From: Akkermansia sp. | GTDB taxonomy: Bacteria; Verrucomicrobiota; Verrucomicrobiia; Verrucomicrobiales; Akkermansiaceae | Direction of reading: 5' to 3' | Length of the DNA stretch: 33,254 nt | Assembly: GCA_017398355.1 (NCBI GenBank) | Contig: JAFQGD010000005.1 | Location: forward strand, 1-33,254 | The notes under the pieces: model-generated | Database searches by the model: none | What the model saw: only the letters and a program-made list of their open reading frames with translations | What the model was told of the DNA's origin: nothing | Shown here: piece by piece, positions 23,827 to 32,754 of the stretch | Layout of the letters: each line of letters starts with the position of its first letter | How positions within the stretch are numbered: the first letter of the stretch is position 1 | Position numbers and translations under genes: made by a program

Positions 23827-23847
23827 CCCTTTACCAGCAATTACGAT

Positions 23848-25383
23848 ATGAATACCAAGCAGATTTTCTCCGTAGTACCGGGTGCAATCATTACCGGCAA
23901 AATCCGTAAGCCGCTTACTTTGCTCACGGATGATAGCCGCAAGGTAGTACCCGGTTGTTGCTATGTAGCTGTGAGGGGGACGCAGTTTGATGGACATAGC
24001 GTCATCCCCGAGGTCATCAAAGCCGGGGCTGCCGCGATTGTGGCGGAAGAACCCTGCCCGGAGAAGGACGGAGTGCATGGCGTATGCTGGGTGCAAGTGG
24101 CAGATACACGCTTGGCCGATGGTTTACTGATGAGCGCTTGGCACAATTTCCCGAGCATGCAGATGGTGATGTTGGGTGTGACCGGCACCAACGGAAAAAC
24201 GACTATCAGTTACCTTACCAACGCCATCTTCCGCGCCACTTGGCAACGCGCCGGCCTCATTGGTACTATTATGTATGATGATGGTGCCCGCCGTCTACCC
24301 TCTCACAATACAACCCCCGGTAGTGCAGATTTGCAATCCATGCTGGCAGACATGCTCAACAATGGCTGCCGCGCCGTGGCGATGGAAGTATCCTCTCATG
24401 CCCTGTGCCAGCACCGCACAGCCGGTACCACTTTCCGCGTGGGTATCTTTACCAACCTGACGCAAGACCACTTGGATTACCACGGCACCATGGAGGAATA
24501 CTACCAGGCCAAGAAACGCCTGTTCCTGAGCATGGCAGAATCGGAGGATGTGAAGGCGACAGCTGTCATCAATGTGGATGATGAGTATGGGCGCCGCCTG
24601 GCTCAAGAGCTGCAGCCCCTGATGAAAGTGCGTACATACGGCGTGGCCAAGGATGCGGATTTCCGAGTGACTCCGCGCATCCTTTCCCTGAAAGGCAGCC
24701 AATATGAGCTTAGCTACAAGGGGCGCAATTACTTGGTGCGCACGCCACTTATCGGTTCTTTCAATGTTTCCAACAGCTTGGCCGCTTTGGCCGGTGCTGT
24801 GGCTGCCGGGGTGAATCTGCGAGATGCCATTAGCTGCTTGGCCCAGTCCCCCCAAGTGCCGGGGCGCATGGAACTGGTGAGCAGTGTAAACAATGTGCAG
24901 TGCTTTGTGGACTACGCGCACACTCCCGACGCCATCGAAAACATATGCCGCACCATGAAGGAGCTTTGCACGCAGGGCCGCGTTATCACGGTATTTGGCT
25001 GCGGGGGAGACCGCGATCGCACCAAGCGCCCGCTCATGGGGGCCGCTGCTGCTCGCTACAGCGATGTGTGCATCGTGACAAGTGATAACCCCCGCTCGGA
25101 AAATCCGGAGCAGATTATAGATGAAATCATGCCCGGTATTCCCCGCGAAAAGCAGCACCGCATTACCGACCGCGAGGAAGCCATCCGCGCTGCGTTGGAA
25201 ATGGCCCGCCCGGGGGATTGTGTGTTGGTGGCCGGTAAGGGACACGAAAATTATCAAATTTTTGCTGATGAGACCATCACGTTCTCTGATTCGGCTGTTG
25301 TTCGCAAGTACTACGAGGAGAAGAACCCGGAGGGGCGCAGCGTGCCCTCCCGCAAACCCGAACGCCGTACCGACCGCTCATGA
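23848..25383 (+). CDS. murE: UDP-MurNAc-L-Ala-D-Glu:meso-diaminopimelate ligase
   Basis: Cytoplasmic ATP-dependent ligase that adds the third amino acid of the stem peptide. The 511 residues show the substrate-binding N-domain (TDDSRKVVPG), the P-loop TGTNGKTT (112-119), NTTPGSADL, the DHLDYHGTMEEYYQAKKRLF region with the expected carbamylated Lys, VDYAHTPDAIENI, and DNPRSENP (from D413). The DNPR motif is the known signature for meso-diaminopimelate instead of lysine, so the wall should be of the DAP type, as in most Gram-negative bacteria. The C-terminal ~20 residues are Arg/Pro-rich. Its stop overlaps the murF start as ATGA. Confidence 0.97.
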   Translation: MNTKQIFSVVPGAIITGKIRKPLTLLTDDSRKVVPGCCYVAVRGTQFDGHSVIPEVIKAGAAAIVAEEPCPEKDGVHGVCWVQVADTRLADGLLMSAWHNFPSMQMVMLGVTGTNGKTTISYLTNAIFRATWQRAGLIGTIMYDDGARRLPSHNTTPGSADLQSMLADMLNNGCRAVAMEVSSHALCQHRTAGTTFRVGIFTNLTQDHLDYHGTMEEYYQAKKRLFLSMAESEDVKATAVINVDDEYGRRLAQELQPLMKVRTYGVAKDADFRVTPRILSLKGSQYELSYKGRNYLVRTPLIGSFNVSNSLAALAGAVAAGVNLRDAISCLAQSPQVPGRMELVSSVNNVQCFVDYAHTPDAIENICRTMKELCTQGRVITVFGCGGDRDRTKRPLMGAAAARYSDVCIVTSDNPRSENPEQIIDEIMPGIPREKQHRITDREEAIRAALEMARPGDCVLVAGKGHENYQIFADETITFSDSAVVRKYYEEKNPEGRSVPSRKPERRTDRS

Positions 25384-26771
25384 CCGGCATGACCATAGAG
25401 GAGCTCATACAGGCCAGTGGGGGCAAGATAGCCACCACCGGTACCCGCAGTATTACCGCCGGGCTCACCACGGATAGCCGTGCGGTGAAGCCGGGTTGCA
25501 TCTTCCTCGCGTTGTGCGGGGAGCGCTTCGATGGCAACAACTTTGCCGCCGGTGCCTCGCAGCAGGGGGCTGCAGTGGTGGTGGTAAGCCGCATGCAAGG
25601 GGAATACGCAGCGGATTGTACCGTCATCGTGGTGGAAGACACGCTGGTGGCGTTGCAAAGCATTGCCAAATGGTGGCGCGGTCGGTTGGCACCCCTGCAT
25701 GTGGTGGGCTTGACCGGCTCCAGTGGCAAAACCAGCACCAAGGACATGACGCTGGCGGTGCTGAGTCAAAAATACCGTGCTTTGGCAACCAAAGGCAACC
25801 TGAATAACCACATTGGTGTGCCGCTCAGCATCCTCTCCACCCCGCAGGGTACAGAAGCTGCTATTTGGGAGATGGGCATGAACCACGCCGGTGAGTTGGC
25901 TCCGCTGTGCGAAATGGTGCAGCCGCAAATCGGCATTATCACCACCATCGGCTCGGCTCACCTGGAGTTCTTGGGAAGCCGCGAGAACATAGCGCAGGAA
26001 AAATGCACTGTGGCCCGCGCTTTGCCTGCCGATGGTTACATGATTTACCCCGCCATGGATGACTTTGCCGCCATGATAGCAGAGCAGACCGCCGCCACCC
26101 CGCTGCCCGTGGGTGGGTGCGATTGTGCCGTGCGCGCTGCCAATGTGCGCTCCACCGCTTTGGGCAGCAGCTATGATTTGTGCATCGACGGCCGGGAGCC
26201 TGTGCGCATCAATTTACCCGTTCCCGGGGCTCACATGATCAGCAACAGCCTGTTGGCTGCCGCTGCCGGCTGGAAACTGGGCTGTACCCCGGAGCAAATC
26301 GCCGCCGGGCTGGCCCAAGCCTCCCTCACGCATGGTCGCTTGGCCTGCTACGAGGCAGATGGCTGCACCGTGGTGGATGATACTTACAACGCCAACCCCG
26401 AGAGCATGAAAGCTGCGCTTGATACCGTGGCTGCGCTCCGTGGCCCCAAACGCTGCATTGCCGTGCTGGGCAAAATGGGGGAGCTGGGGCAGGGGGGGAT
26501 TGTGGCCCACGCAGAAGTGGGCTTGCATGCGGCTTCTCTTGGCTACGCCGCCGTGGTAGTGGTAGGCCCGAGCTGCCCGGAGATAGAAGCCCTGTGCCAA
26601 GCTGCAGGCGAAACCGTGCCCACCGCTCAGGCCGACACCGCTACGGAGGCTGCTGCCTTGCTGCGCGGGCTCGTGCAACCCGGTGATGCGGTATTGTTCA
26701 AAGGCTCGCGTTCGGCCGGTATGGAGCGCACGATGTACGAACTTTTTCCAACCCTCAAACCCACAAAATAA
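25380..26771 (+). CDS. murF: UDP-MurNAc-tripeptide:D-Ala-D-Ala ligase
   Basis: Adds D-Ala-D-Ala to complete UDP-MurNAc-pentapeptide. At 463 residues it is close to E. coli MurF (452). It shows TTDSRAVKPGCIFLAL at the N-terminus, P-loop TGSSGKTSTKD (112-122), KGNLNNHIGVP, EMGMNHAGE, NSLLAAAAGW, DDTYNANPESMKAAL and KGSRSAGMER, all in family order. Its start codon overlaps the murE stop, implying coupled translation. mraY follows after three bases. Confidence 0.97.
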   Translation: MTGMTIEELIQASGGKIATTGTRSITAGLTTDSRAVKPGCIFLALCGERFDGNNFAAGASQQGAAVVVVSRMQGEYAADCTVIVVEDTLVALQSIAKWWRGRLAPLHVVGLTGSSGKTSTKDMTLAVLSQKYRALATKGNLNNHIGVPLSILSTPQGTEAAIWEMGMNHAGELAPLCEMVQPQIGIITTIGSAHLEFLGSRENIAQEKCTVARALPADGYMIYPAMDDFAAMIAEQTAATPLPVGGCDCAVRAANVRSTALGSSYDLCIDGREPVRINLPVPGAHMISNSLLAAAAGWKLGCTPEQIAAGLAQASLTHGRLACYEADGCTVVDDTYNANPESMKAALDTVAALRGPKRCIAVLGKMGELGQGGIVAHAEVGLHAASLGYAAVVVVGPSCPEIEALCQAAGETVPTAQADTATEAAALLRGLVQPGDAVLFKGSRSAGMERTMYELFPTLKPTK

Positions 26772-26774
26772 GCT

Positions 26775-27809
26775 ATGTTCAACTTAGATTTAGAATTGCA
26801 GATTCTGCTGGCATTGATGATTCCCTTTGTCGGCTCTCTCATCATTGGCCCCAAGCTTATCGCCGTGCTGCGAGCCATGAAGGCCGGGCAGCCCATTCGC
26901 GAGGCTCGCAAGGGGGTCTTGGCCCCCGAACACCAAGGCAAAGTGGGCACCCCCACCATGGGCGGCCTGATGCTCATCGGTTTGGTGTTGCTCACTACGC
27001 TCTTTGTGGCAGATTTGAGCAATGTATACGTGCAGTGCTGCCTAATCGTAACACTCATTACTGCTTTCCTCGGCTTCTTGGATGACTACGCCAAGATTAC
27101 CAAGAAGAGCACGGATGGTGTGAGCGGGTGGTTCAAAATTGGTTTGCAATTTTTGGCCGCGCTCGGTTGCTCTGTCTACTTGTACATAGCTTGCCCCGGC
27201 GTGAGCAATGTTCTGGTGCCTTTCTACGGTGTGTTGGATATCGGCGTGCTGTTTATCCCGCTGGCTTTGCTGGTCATCATCGGTACGTCCAATGCAGTCA
27301 ACCTGACAGACGGGTTGGATGGCCTCGCTAGTGGTTGCATGATCATCGCTTCCCTCATTTTTGCCTGCATGGTAGCAGCCGTCACCATGATTAACCCCTG
27401 CGAGAGTTTGCTGCCTTTTCTTTTCGCCATTGTATCGGCTTGTGCCGGTTTCCTGTGGTTCAACTGCAACCCGGCACGCGTTTTCATGGGAGATACCGGT
27501 TCCTTGGCGCTGGGTGGTGCTTTGGGTACGGTAGCCGTATGCACCGGCACAGAGCTGTTGCTGGTGATAGTGGGCGGCGTGTTCGTGGCAGAAGCGCTGT
27601 CCGTGATGATTCAGGTCTTCTGGTTCAAGTTCACCCGCATCAAGTTTGGTGAGGGTCGCCGCTTTTTCCGCATGGCTCCCATTCACCATCACTTTGAAAA
27701 GGGAGGTTTGAGCGAAACTCAAGTGTGTGTGCGTTTTTGGATTGTAGCATCCATCCTTGCTCTTATCGGGTACGCGCTCACAATTGGCGCGTTAATGACT
27801 TGTCATTGA
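26775..27809 (+). CDS. mraY: Phospho-N-acetylmuramoyl-pentapeptide transferase
   Basis: Integral inner-membrane enzyme that moves phospho-MurNAc-pentapeptide from UDP to undecaprenyl phosphate, giving lipid I. The 344 residues form about ten hydrophobic helices. The catalytic and Mg-binding signatures are present: HQGKVGTPTMGG, DDYAK (Asp103/104), NLTDGLDGLA (Asp179, Asp182), MGDTGSLALGG and the MAPIHHHFEKGG histidine cluster (304-306). It is slightly shorter than E. coli MraY (360). A likely internal promoter for murD overlaps its last codons. Confidence 0.97.
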   Translation: MFNLDLELQILLALMIPFVGSLIIGPKLIAVLRAMKAGQPIREARKGVLAPEHQGKVGTPTMGGLMLIGLVLLTTLFVADLSNVYVQCCLIVTLITAFLGFLDDYAKITKKSTDGVSGWFKIGLQFLAALGCSVYLYIACPGVSNVLVPFYGVLDIGVLFIPLALLVIIGTSNAVNLTDGLDGLASGCMIIASLIFACMVAAVTMINPCESLLPFLFAIVSACAGFLWFNCNPARVFMGDTGSLALGGALGTVAVCTGTELLLVIVGGVFVAEALSVMIQVFWFKFTRIKFGEGRRFFRMAPIHHHFEKGGLSETQVCVRFWIVASILALIGYALTIGALMTCH

Positions 27810-27828
27810 TTCCCAAAAATAGTATAAT
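27800..27828 (+). promoter_or_regulatory. Probable internal promoter ahead of murD
   Basis: TTGTCA (27800-27805), a 17-base spacer and a perfect TATAAT (27823-27828) straddle the end of mraY. The start site would be near 27835, leaving about 5 bases before the ATG at 27840 (about 11 before the in-frame ATG at 27846). Confidence 0.6.
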
Positions 27829-27839
27829 CCCTTGCCCTC

Positions 27840-29156
27840 ATGACTATGAATCTCACCGGTAAAAAAGTCGCCATTCTCGGCTGTGGTCGCAGCGGAGTCG
27901 GTGCAGCTCATTTAGCTTTGGCCGAAGGCGCTGAGCGTGTGTGCGTGTTCGATATCAACCCCGCCGCCACCTGCGCAGATGAAACATTGGAGTTTGTGCC
28001 CGGCGCCACGGAGGAACAAGCCCGCGCTTATGCGGCGGATTTGGTAGTCATTTCCCCCGGCATAGAATCCGATATCCCCTGGGTGCTCGCCTTTGCTGAA
28101 AAGGGCGCGCCCATCATCGGCGAAATGGAGCTTGGCTGCCTTTTCTACAAGGGGCGCATTGTTGCTATTACCGGCACCAACGGCAAGACCACCACTACGG
28201 CTCTCATCGAGCATATTCTCACCTCTGCCGGCAAAACAGCGAAGGCTTGTGGCAATTATGGCTACCCGGTGTCCGAAGTGGCGCTCATGGAGCCGCAGCC
28301 TGAGTTTGCTGTGCTGGAGGTCTCCTCCTTCCAGCTGGAAACAGCCTATGAATTTTGCCCGGAGGTAGCTCTTTGGCTCAATTTCGCCCCCGACCACATG
28401 GACCGCTACACCAAGGTGGAAGATTACTACAATGCCAAGCTGCGCATGTTTATGAACATGCCGGAAAGTGCGTTGGCCGTGGTGCGCGAGGGCGAGAAAT
28501 TGCCCCCGCTGCGCCCCAAGCGCGTCGGCTTCTCCTCCGTGGTGGATTCCGGGCAGCTGTATTATCGTGATGGCTGCATCATGGAGGGCGATACCTGCGT
28601 GTTGCCCCTGCGCGGTACGGAAATGGAGCAGGCGCACAATGCAGAGAATACCATGGCTGCCATGCTTGCATGCCGTGCTGTGGGAGTGGCAGATACCGCT
28701 ATTGCCGAAGCTGTGCGCAGTTTCATGCCTCCCGGCCACCGCTGCGAAACCGTGGCAGAGATGGATGGCGTGCTCTGGCTCAACGATTCCAAGAGCACCA
28801 ATCTGCACTCCACCGAGGCGGCCGTGTGCTCCCAGACCCGCCCCATCATCCTCATTGCCGGTGGCAAGGATAAGGGGTTGGATTATGCCGCCATCAACCC
28901 CATGTTGAAGGAAAAGGCCCACTGTTGCATCGTGTTCGGCCAGATTGCCGAGCAGTTAGAGCAGACCTTTGCTCCCGTTTGCCGTACCATTCGTGTGGAG
29001 ACGGTTGAGCAGGCCGTGCAGGCTGCTGCCACCTGCGCCCGCAAGGGAGATGTGGTGCTCTTCTCCCCAGGTACCTCTTCATTTGATCAATTCCGAAGCT
29101 ATGTTCACCGTGGCGAAACCTTCCGCGCGGCTGTGAAACAGATACTTCACCTCTGA
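27840..29156 (+). CDS. murD: UDP-MurNAc-L-alanine:D-glutamate ligase
   Basis: Cytoplasmic ligase adding D-Glu to UDP-MurNAc-L-Ala. At 438 residues it matches E. coli MurD. It shows the Rossmann-like N-domain (VAILGCGRSGVGAA), VVISPGIESDIPWV, GEMELG, P-loop TGTNGKTTTT (111-120), LEVSSFQLE, NFAPDHMDRY, HNAENTMAAMLACRAVG, NDSKSTNLHSTEAAV, AGGKDKGLDY and LFSPGTSSFDQF, the complete family set. ATG 27840 and 27846 are both possible starts. The preceding 30-base gap, with its promoter, is the largest within the murE-to-murD run. Confidence 0.97.
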   Translation: MTMNLTGKKVAILGCGRSGVGAAHLALAEGAERVCVFDINPAATCADETLEFVPGATEEQARAYAADLVVISPGIESDIPWVLAFAEKGAPIIGEMELGCLFYKGRIVAITGTNGKTTTTALIEHILTSAGKTAKACGNYGYPVSEVALMEPQPEFAVLEVSSFQLETAYEFCPEVALWLNFAPDHMDRYTKVEDYYNAKLRMFMNMPESALAVVREGEKLPPLRPKRVGFSSVVDSGQLYYRDGCIMEGDTCVLPLRGTEMEQAHNAENTMAAMLACRAVGVADTAIAEAVRSFMPPGHRCETVAEMDGVLWLNDSKSTNLHSTEAAVCSQTRPIILIAGGKDKGLDYAAINPMLKEKAHCCIVFGQIAEQLEQTFAPVCRTIRVETVEQAVQAAATCARKGDVVLFSPGTSSFDQFRSYVHRGETFRAAVKQILHL

Positions 29157-29191
29157 TATTTACCGACCCCCATCCCCTATTTTTACCATTT

Positions 29192-30076
29192 ATGAAAAAA
29201 CGTACGAAAGAGCCCTTCCGCAATTCTGAATTGGATCGCGCACGCCCCAAACGCCATATTTTCCATTCCTTGCTGTACGATAAATCAAAGCGCCACCGCA
29301 CCGATACCGGTTTGGTGGAAGACAGCACCAGCAGCACAACGATTGTGCGCATCATTGGTGGCCTTTTGCTTGTGCATTTAGTGGTCATTGGCGGGGTGTT
29401 GCTGCGTGGTCACATGGTGAAGAGTAATAGCGGTGTAGCAGTAGCCCCCACCATTACTCCCCCCCCTGCTGCCCAGCAGGCACCCGCCCCGGCAGAGGAG
29501 GTGCTCCCACAGCCTACTGCACCCCAAACAGCCCCGGCGGCTCCGGCTCCTGCTGCCAATCACATCACCCAAGCCCCTGCGCAAGACACAGCCGTAGCTG
29601 TCGTGCCGCAAGCAGAACCCGTGTTAGTTACTCCGCCACCGGCCCAGCAAGCTGCTGCACAGCCGGAACCTGCTGCTCCCGCCGCACCGGCAGCCCCTGC
29701 TGCCCAAAAGACGGTGAAGCACTATGTCTCATCCGGTGATACTTGGTATGGAATTGCTTCCCAGTACGGTATCACCGTTGAGGCTTTGCAAGCCGCCAAT
29801 CCTAAGTCTGCTCAAAAAAATAAGCTCTTTAGCGGCACGTACTTGGATGTACCCGTCAAAGCAGATGCTGCTACCAGTGCTTCTGCCGCTGCTGAGCAAG
29901 TTGCAGAGCCTGCCGCCCCGGCTGCAAAAGTTCATAAGGTGAAGCGTGGAGAAACTCTCAAAGGTATTTCTATACGCTATAATATCTCATTGGAAAAGCT
30001 GCTGAAGCTCAATAACCTGACGATGAAAGACGCACGCCGTATTCGTGTCGGGATGGAGCTGAAAGTGAGCGAGTAA
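29192..30076 (+). CDS. Membrane-anchored protein with two LysM domains
   Basis: A 294-residue bitopic protein. A basic cytoplasmic tail (1-50) precedes one transmembrane helix (about 51-71, IVRIIGGLLLVHLVVIGGVLL) and a long Pro/Ala/Gln-rich periplasmic linker (about 80-172). Two LysM domains follow: about 176-222 (HYVSSGDTWYGIASQYGIT) and 247-294 (HKVKRGETLKGISIRYNIS). LysM binds GlcNAc-containing glycans, here presumably peptidoglycan; the linker could span part of the periplasm. No catalytic domain is present. Its place between murD and ftsW suggests a role in septal wall synthesis or remodelling, which is inference. It starts 35 bases after murD. Confidence 0.88.
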   Translation: MKKRTKEPFRNSELDRARPKRHIFHSLLYDKSKRHRTDTGLVEDSTSSTTIVRIIGGLLLVHLVVIGGVLLRGHMVKSNSGVAVAPTITPPPAAQQAPAPAEEVLPQPTAPQTAPAAPAPAANHITQAPAQDTAVAVVPQAEPVLVTPPPAQQAAAQPEPAAPAAPAAPAAQKTVKHYVSSGDTWYGIASQYGITVEALQAANPKSAQKNKLFSGTYLDVPVKADAATSASAAAEQVAEPAAPAAKVHKVKRGETLKGISIRYNISLEKLLKLNNLTMKDARRIRVGMELKVSE

Positions 30077-30089
30077 AGCTCTTTCCTGC

Positions 30090-31235
30090 ATGTCCACGCG
30101 CCTTAGCATCATCGTCATTTGGCTTTGCTTCATCATTCTGCTTATCATGGGCATTGTGATGGTGGCAAGCACAGGGCTTTGTGCATCGGTGCCACATGGC
30201 GAGAGCCCCGCCAACTTCCTGATAAAACAGTGCATCTTTGCCTTTATCGGGTTGTTGGTGGCGCTCGGCCTGAGTGTGTTTGATTACCACAAATTCCGTC
30301 CCTTCCACAAGTGGATATGGGTCGGTATCGTCATTTTGCTGGGGTTGTGCTATGCTCCCGGTGTCGGCCTGACGATTAACGGCGAGCAGCGTTGGATCAA
30401 CGTCGGTATTACGTTCCAGCCCAGCGAGGCTGCCAAGCTGGCCCTGATGATATGCATGGCGCATTGGTACACCACCCACCGCGAGGTGGCCGGTAGATTT
30501 TGGAAAGGATTTGCCATTCCCGGGGGCATCATCTTTGGCGTTCCGCTTGTGCTCATTCTTTTTGAAAAAGACATGGGCACGGCAGCGGCCTTGGCCATGT
30601 CCGGCTTCTGCGTGATGTATGTGGCAGGTGCTCGTGGGTGGCTGATGCTTCTGGCATTGTTGCTGGGTGCGTTGGTGTTGTTTGAATTGACCACCATGAG
30701 TGCCAACCGTATGGAGCGTATTGATGCCTGGCTGGATCCCCAGGCATTCAGTCAAGGTGCCGGCCGTCAGCAATGGATTTCCATGCTGGCCTTTGCCCGT
30801 GGGGGCCTCACCGGGGTGGGGCTGGGGGATGGTATCGAGAAATTCGGTAATTTGCCCTTTGCGCATACCGACTTTATCTTCGCAGAAGTAGGTGAGGAGT
30901 GGGGGCTTGTGGGAACACTAGGTGTGTTGCTCCTGTTCACCCTTATGACTCTAGCCGGTATTGTCATGGCTGTGCGCACCCAAGAAACCTTTGGGCGCCT
31001 GTTGGCCACGGGCATTGTTTGTACCATCTTCTGGCCGGCCCTGCTCAATATGGCGGTGGTCACCTCGCTTCTCCCCAATACGGGTCTTCCCTTGCCGCTT
31101 ATCAGTTATGGCGGTACCAATCTTGTTTTCACCATTGCCGCCATCGGTGTGCTTACCAGTATCCAGCGCCATACTCCTACCATACGCCAAAGCTACTGGC
31201 CTACCCGCAGACTCCAGCAAAATCCCAATCTATGA
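30090..31235 (+). CDS. ftsW: Septal peptidoglycan glycosyltransferase FtsW (SEDS family)
   Basis: Polytopic SEDS polymerase that works with FtsI to polymerise lipid II at the septum. The 381 residues have about ten membrane helices. Family signatures are WINVGITFQPSEAAKLAL, LFEKDMGTAAA, QQWISMLAFARGGLTGVGLG, PFAHTDFIFAEVGEEWGLVG and LPNTGLPLPLISYGGTNLVF. The position beside murG and in one operon with ftsI supports FtsW over RodA. Its stop codon overlaps the murG start (ATGA). Confidence 0.95.
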   Translation: MSTRLSIIVIWLCFIILLIMGIVMVASTGLCASVPHGESPANFLIKQCIFAFIGLLVALGLSVFDYHKFRPFHKWIWVGIVILLGLCYAPGVGLTINGEQRWINVGITFQPSEAAKLALMICMAHWYTTHREVAGRFWKGFAIPGGIIFGVPLVLILFEKDMGTAAALAMSGFCVMYVAGARGWLMLLALLLGALVLFELTTMSANRMERIDAWLDPQAFSQGAGRQQWISMLAFARGGLTGVGLGDGIEKFGNLPFAHTDFIFAEVGEEWGLVGTLGVLLLFTLMTLAGIVMAVRTQETFGRLLATGIVCTIFWPALLNMAVVTSLLPNTGLPLPLISYGGTNLVFTIAAIGVLTSIQRHTPTIRQSYWPTRRLQQNPNL

Positions 31236-32317
31236 GCAAGAACCCCTTTCGTGTTATCATTGCCTGTGGTGGTACAGGCGGTCACCTTTTCCCCGGCATT
31301 GCCGTCGCGCAGCAACTGCGTGCTATGGGGCATGAGCCTACCCTTCTCATCTCCCGCAAGGAGGTGGATGCCGAGGCCTCCCGCAAGTACGGCGATTTGA
31401 ACTTCCACACCGTCCAGGCCATCGCAAAACCTGCTACTTTCTCTTTGCGCATGCCCGGTTTCCTCTGGAAGCTTGCCTGCACCTATTTTGCCTGCAAGAG
31501 CATCATCCGCCGCGAAAAGGCAGATGCCGTCATCGGTATGGGCGGCTTCACCTCGTTGCCGCCCGTGCGCGCGGGGCGCATGCTTGGTTTGCGCACCTTT
31601 GTGCATGATTCTAATGCTATGCCGGGTCGCGCTAACCGCTTGACGGCTCGCTGGTGTACCAAGGTGCTGCTTGGCTTGGGGGAAGCCGCAAAATACTTCC
31701 CGGGCAGTGATTGTGTGGTGGTGGGTACTCCCGTGCGCGAGGAGCTGCTCCAACTGCCCTCCAAGGCCGAGGCACGCTCCCGCATGGGGTTGCCTGCCGT
31801 GGGACCCGTAGTCCTGGTGACAGGTGGCTCCCAAGGTGCCCGCAACCTCAATACGCTCATCGTGGAGGCCGCCAAGGCCGATGCCGGGGTACACTACCTC
31901 ATCATTGCCGGTAAGCAAGATCAGCCTCGCGTGGCGGAGCTGGCTGCCGGGGCTCCCAACATCACAGTGCTGGGCTTCTGTGCCGATATGCCCGCCGCCT
32001 ATGCTGCCGCTGATGGGGTGATTGCTCGTGCCGGCGCCTCCACCCTTACGGAGCTTTCCATCATCGGCAAAGCTACTTTCCTTATCCCATTCCCCTTTGC
32101 TGCGGATGATCACCAGACACACAACGCCCGCGTCTTTGTCTCCCAAGGCGCAGCAGAAATGTGCGCCCAATCCGAGCTTACCCCCACCCGCGTGCAAGAG
32201 TTTGTTCACGGCGTGGTGATGGATTCTGCCCGCCGCTGCGCCATGGAAGAGGCCATGCGCGCTCTGGCGCGCCCGGATGCTGCCGAGTGTATAGCCCGCG
32301 CCATTGCCGCCGAATGA
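31232..32317 (+). CDS. murG: UDP-GlcNAc:lipid I N-acetylglucosaminyltransferase
   Basis: Membrane-associated GT-B glycosyltransferase that converts lipid I to lipid II on the cytoplasmic face. The 361 residues show the N-terminal glycine loop CGGTGGHLFPG (12-22), VIGMGGFTSLPPV, HDSNAMPGRANR, GTPVREEL, VTGGSQGARNLN and GVIARAGASTLTELS with the donor-site context PFPFAADDHQTHNA. The frame is open upstream, inside ftsW; the ATG at 31232 is chosen because it precedes the conserved N-terminus and overlaps the ftsW stop. The stop overlaps the next start in the same way. Confidence 0.97.
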   Translation: MSKNPFRVIIACGGTGGHLFPGIAVAQQLRAMGHEPTLLISRKEVDAEASRKYGDLNFHTVQAIAKPATFSLRMPGFLWKLACTYFACKSIIRREKADAVIGMGGFTSLPPVRAGRMLGLRTFVHDSNAMPGRANRLTARWCTKVLLGLGEAAKYFPGSDCVVVGTPVREELLQLPSKAEARSRMGLPAVGPVVLVTGGSQGARNLNTLIVEAAKADAGVHYLIIAGKQDQPRVAELAAGAPNITVLGFCADMPAAYAAADGVIARAGASTLTELSIIGKATFLIPFPFAADDHQTHNARVFVSQGAAEMCAQSELTPTRVQEFVHGVVMDSARRCAMEEAMRALARPDAAECIARAIAAE

Positions 32318-32754
32318 TGCCCCTTATTATCCATGTGAGTGTGAGCGAGCAGCGGCTCACCTACGGGGATTTTTCTGCCCCCGTGTCGACGGGTGCCGCC
32401 GGTGTCGGCTCGGAGGCAGGGAGTGGCCGAACCCCCTTGGGGCGCTTCTGTATCTGTTCCAAGCACGGGGAGAACGCCCCCCTCAACACCATATTCCGCT
32501 CCCGCATTCCCGTGGGGATATACCCCACAGCAGCCTGCGGTGATGATGCTATTCTTGCTCGCATCCTCTGCTTGGATGGTCTGGAACCCGCCAATGCCAA
32601 CACCCGTTCCCGCTACATCTACATCCACGGCACCAATGAGGTTGAAAAGCTCGGCACACCTGCCTCCCACGGCTGCATACGCCTCTCCCCGCAAGATGCC
32701 GCCACCCTCTTCGACCTCGTACCCCTCGGTACAGAAATGTTCATCGATGAGTGA
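32314..32754 (+). CDS. YkuD-type L,D-transpeptidase without a visible signal peptide
   Basis: A 146-residue protein consisting of little more than a YkuD (ErfK/YbiS/YcfS/YnhG) domain. It shows the N-terminal VSTGAAGVGSEAGSGRTPLG segment, His105 in IHGTN, and the catalytic SHGCIRL with Cys121. Such enzymes make 3-3 crosslinks or attach proteins to peptidoglycan in the periplasm, but the visible start (MMPLIIHVSVSEQRL) has no signal peptide. Either export is unusual, or the enzyme has another job, or it is a cytoplasmic relative. The ATG overlaps the murG stop (ATGATG), so it belongs to the dcw operon. A start further upstream would lie deep within murG. Confidence 0.9.
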   Translation: MMPLIIHVSVSEQRLTYGDFSAPVSTGAAGVGSEAGSGRTPLGRFCICSKHGENAPLNTIFRSRIPVGIYPTAACGDDAILARILCLDGLEPANANTRSRYIYIHGTNEVEKLGTPASHGCIRLSPQDAATLFDLVPLGTEMFIDE

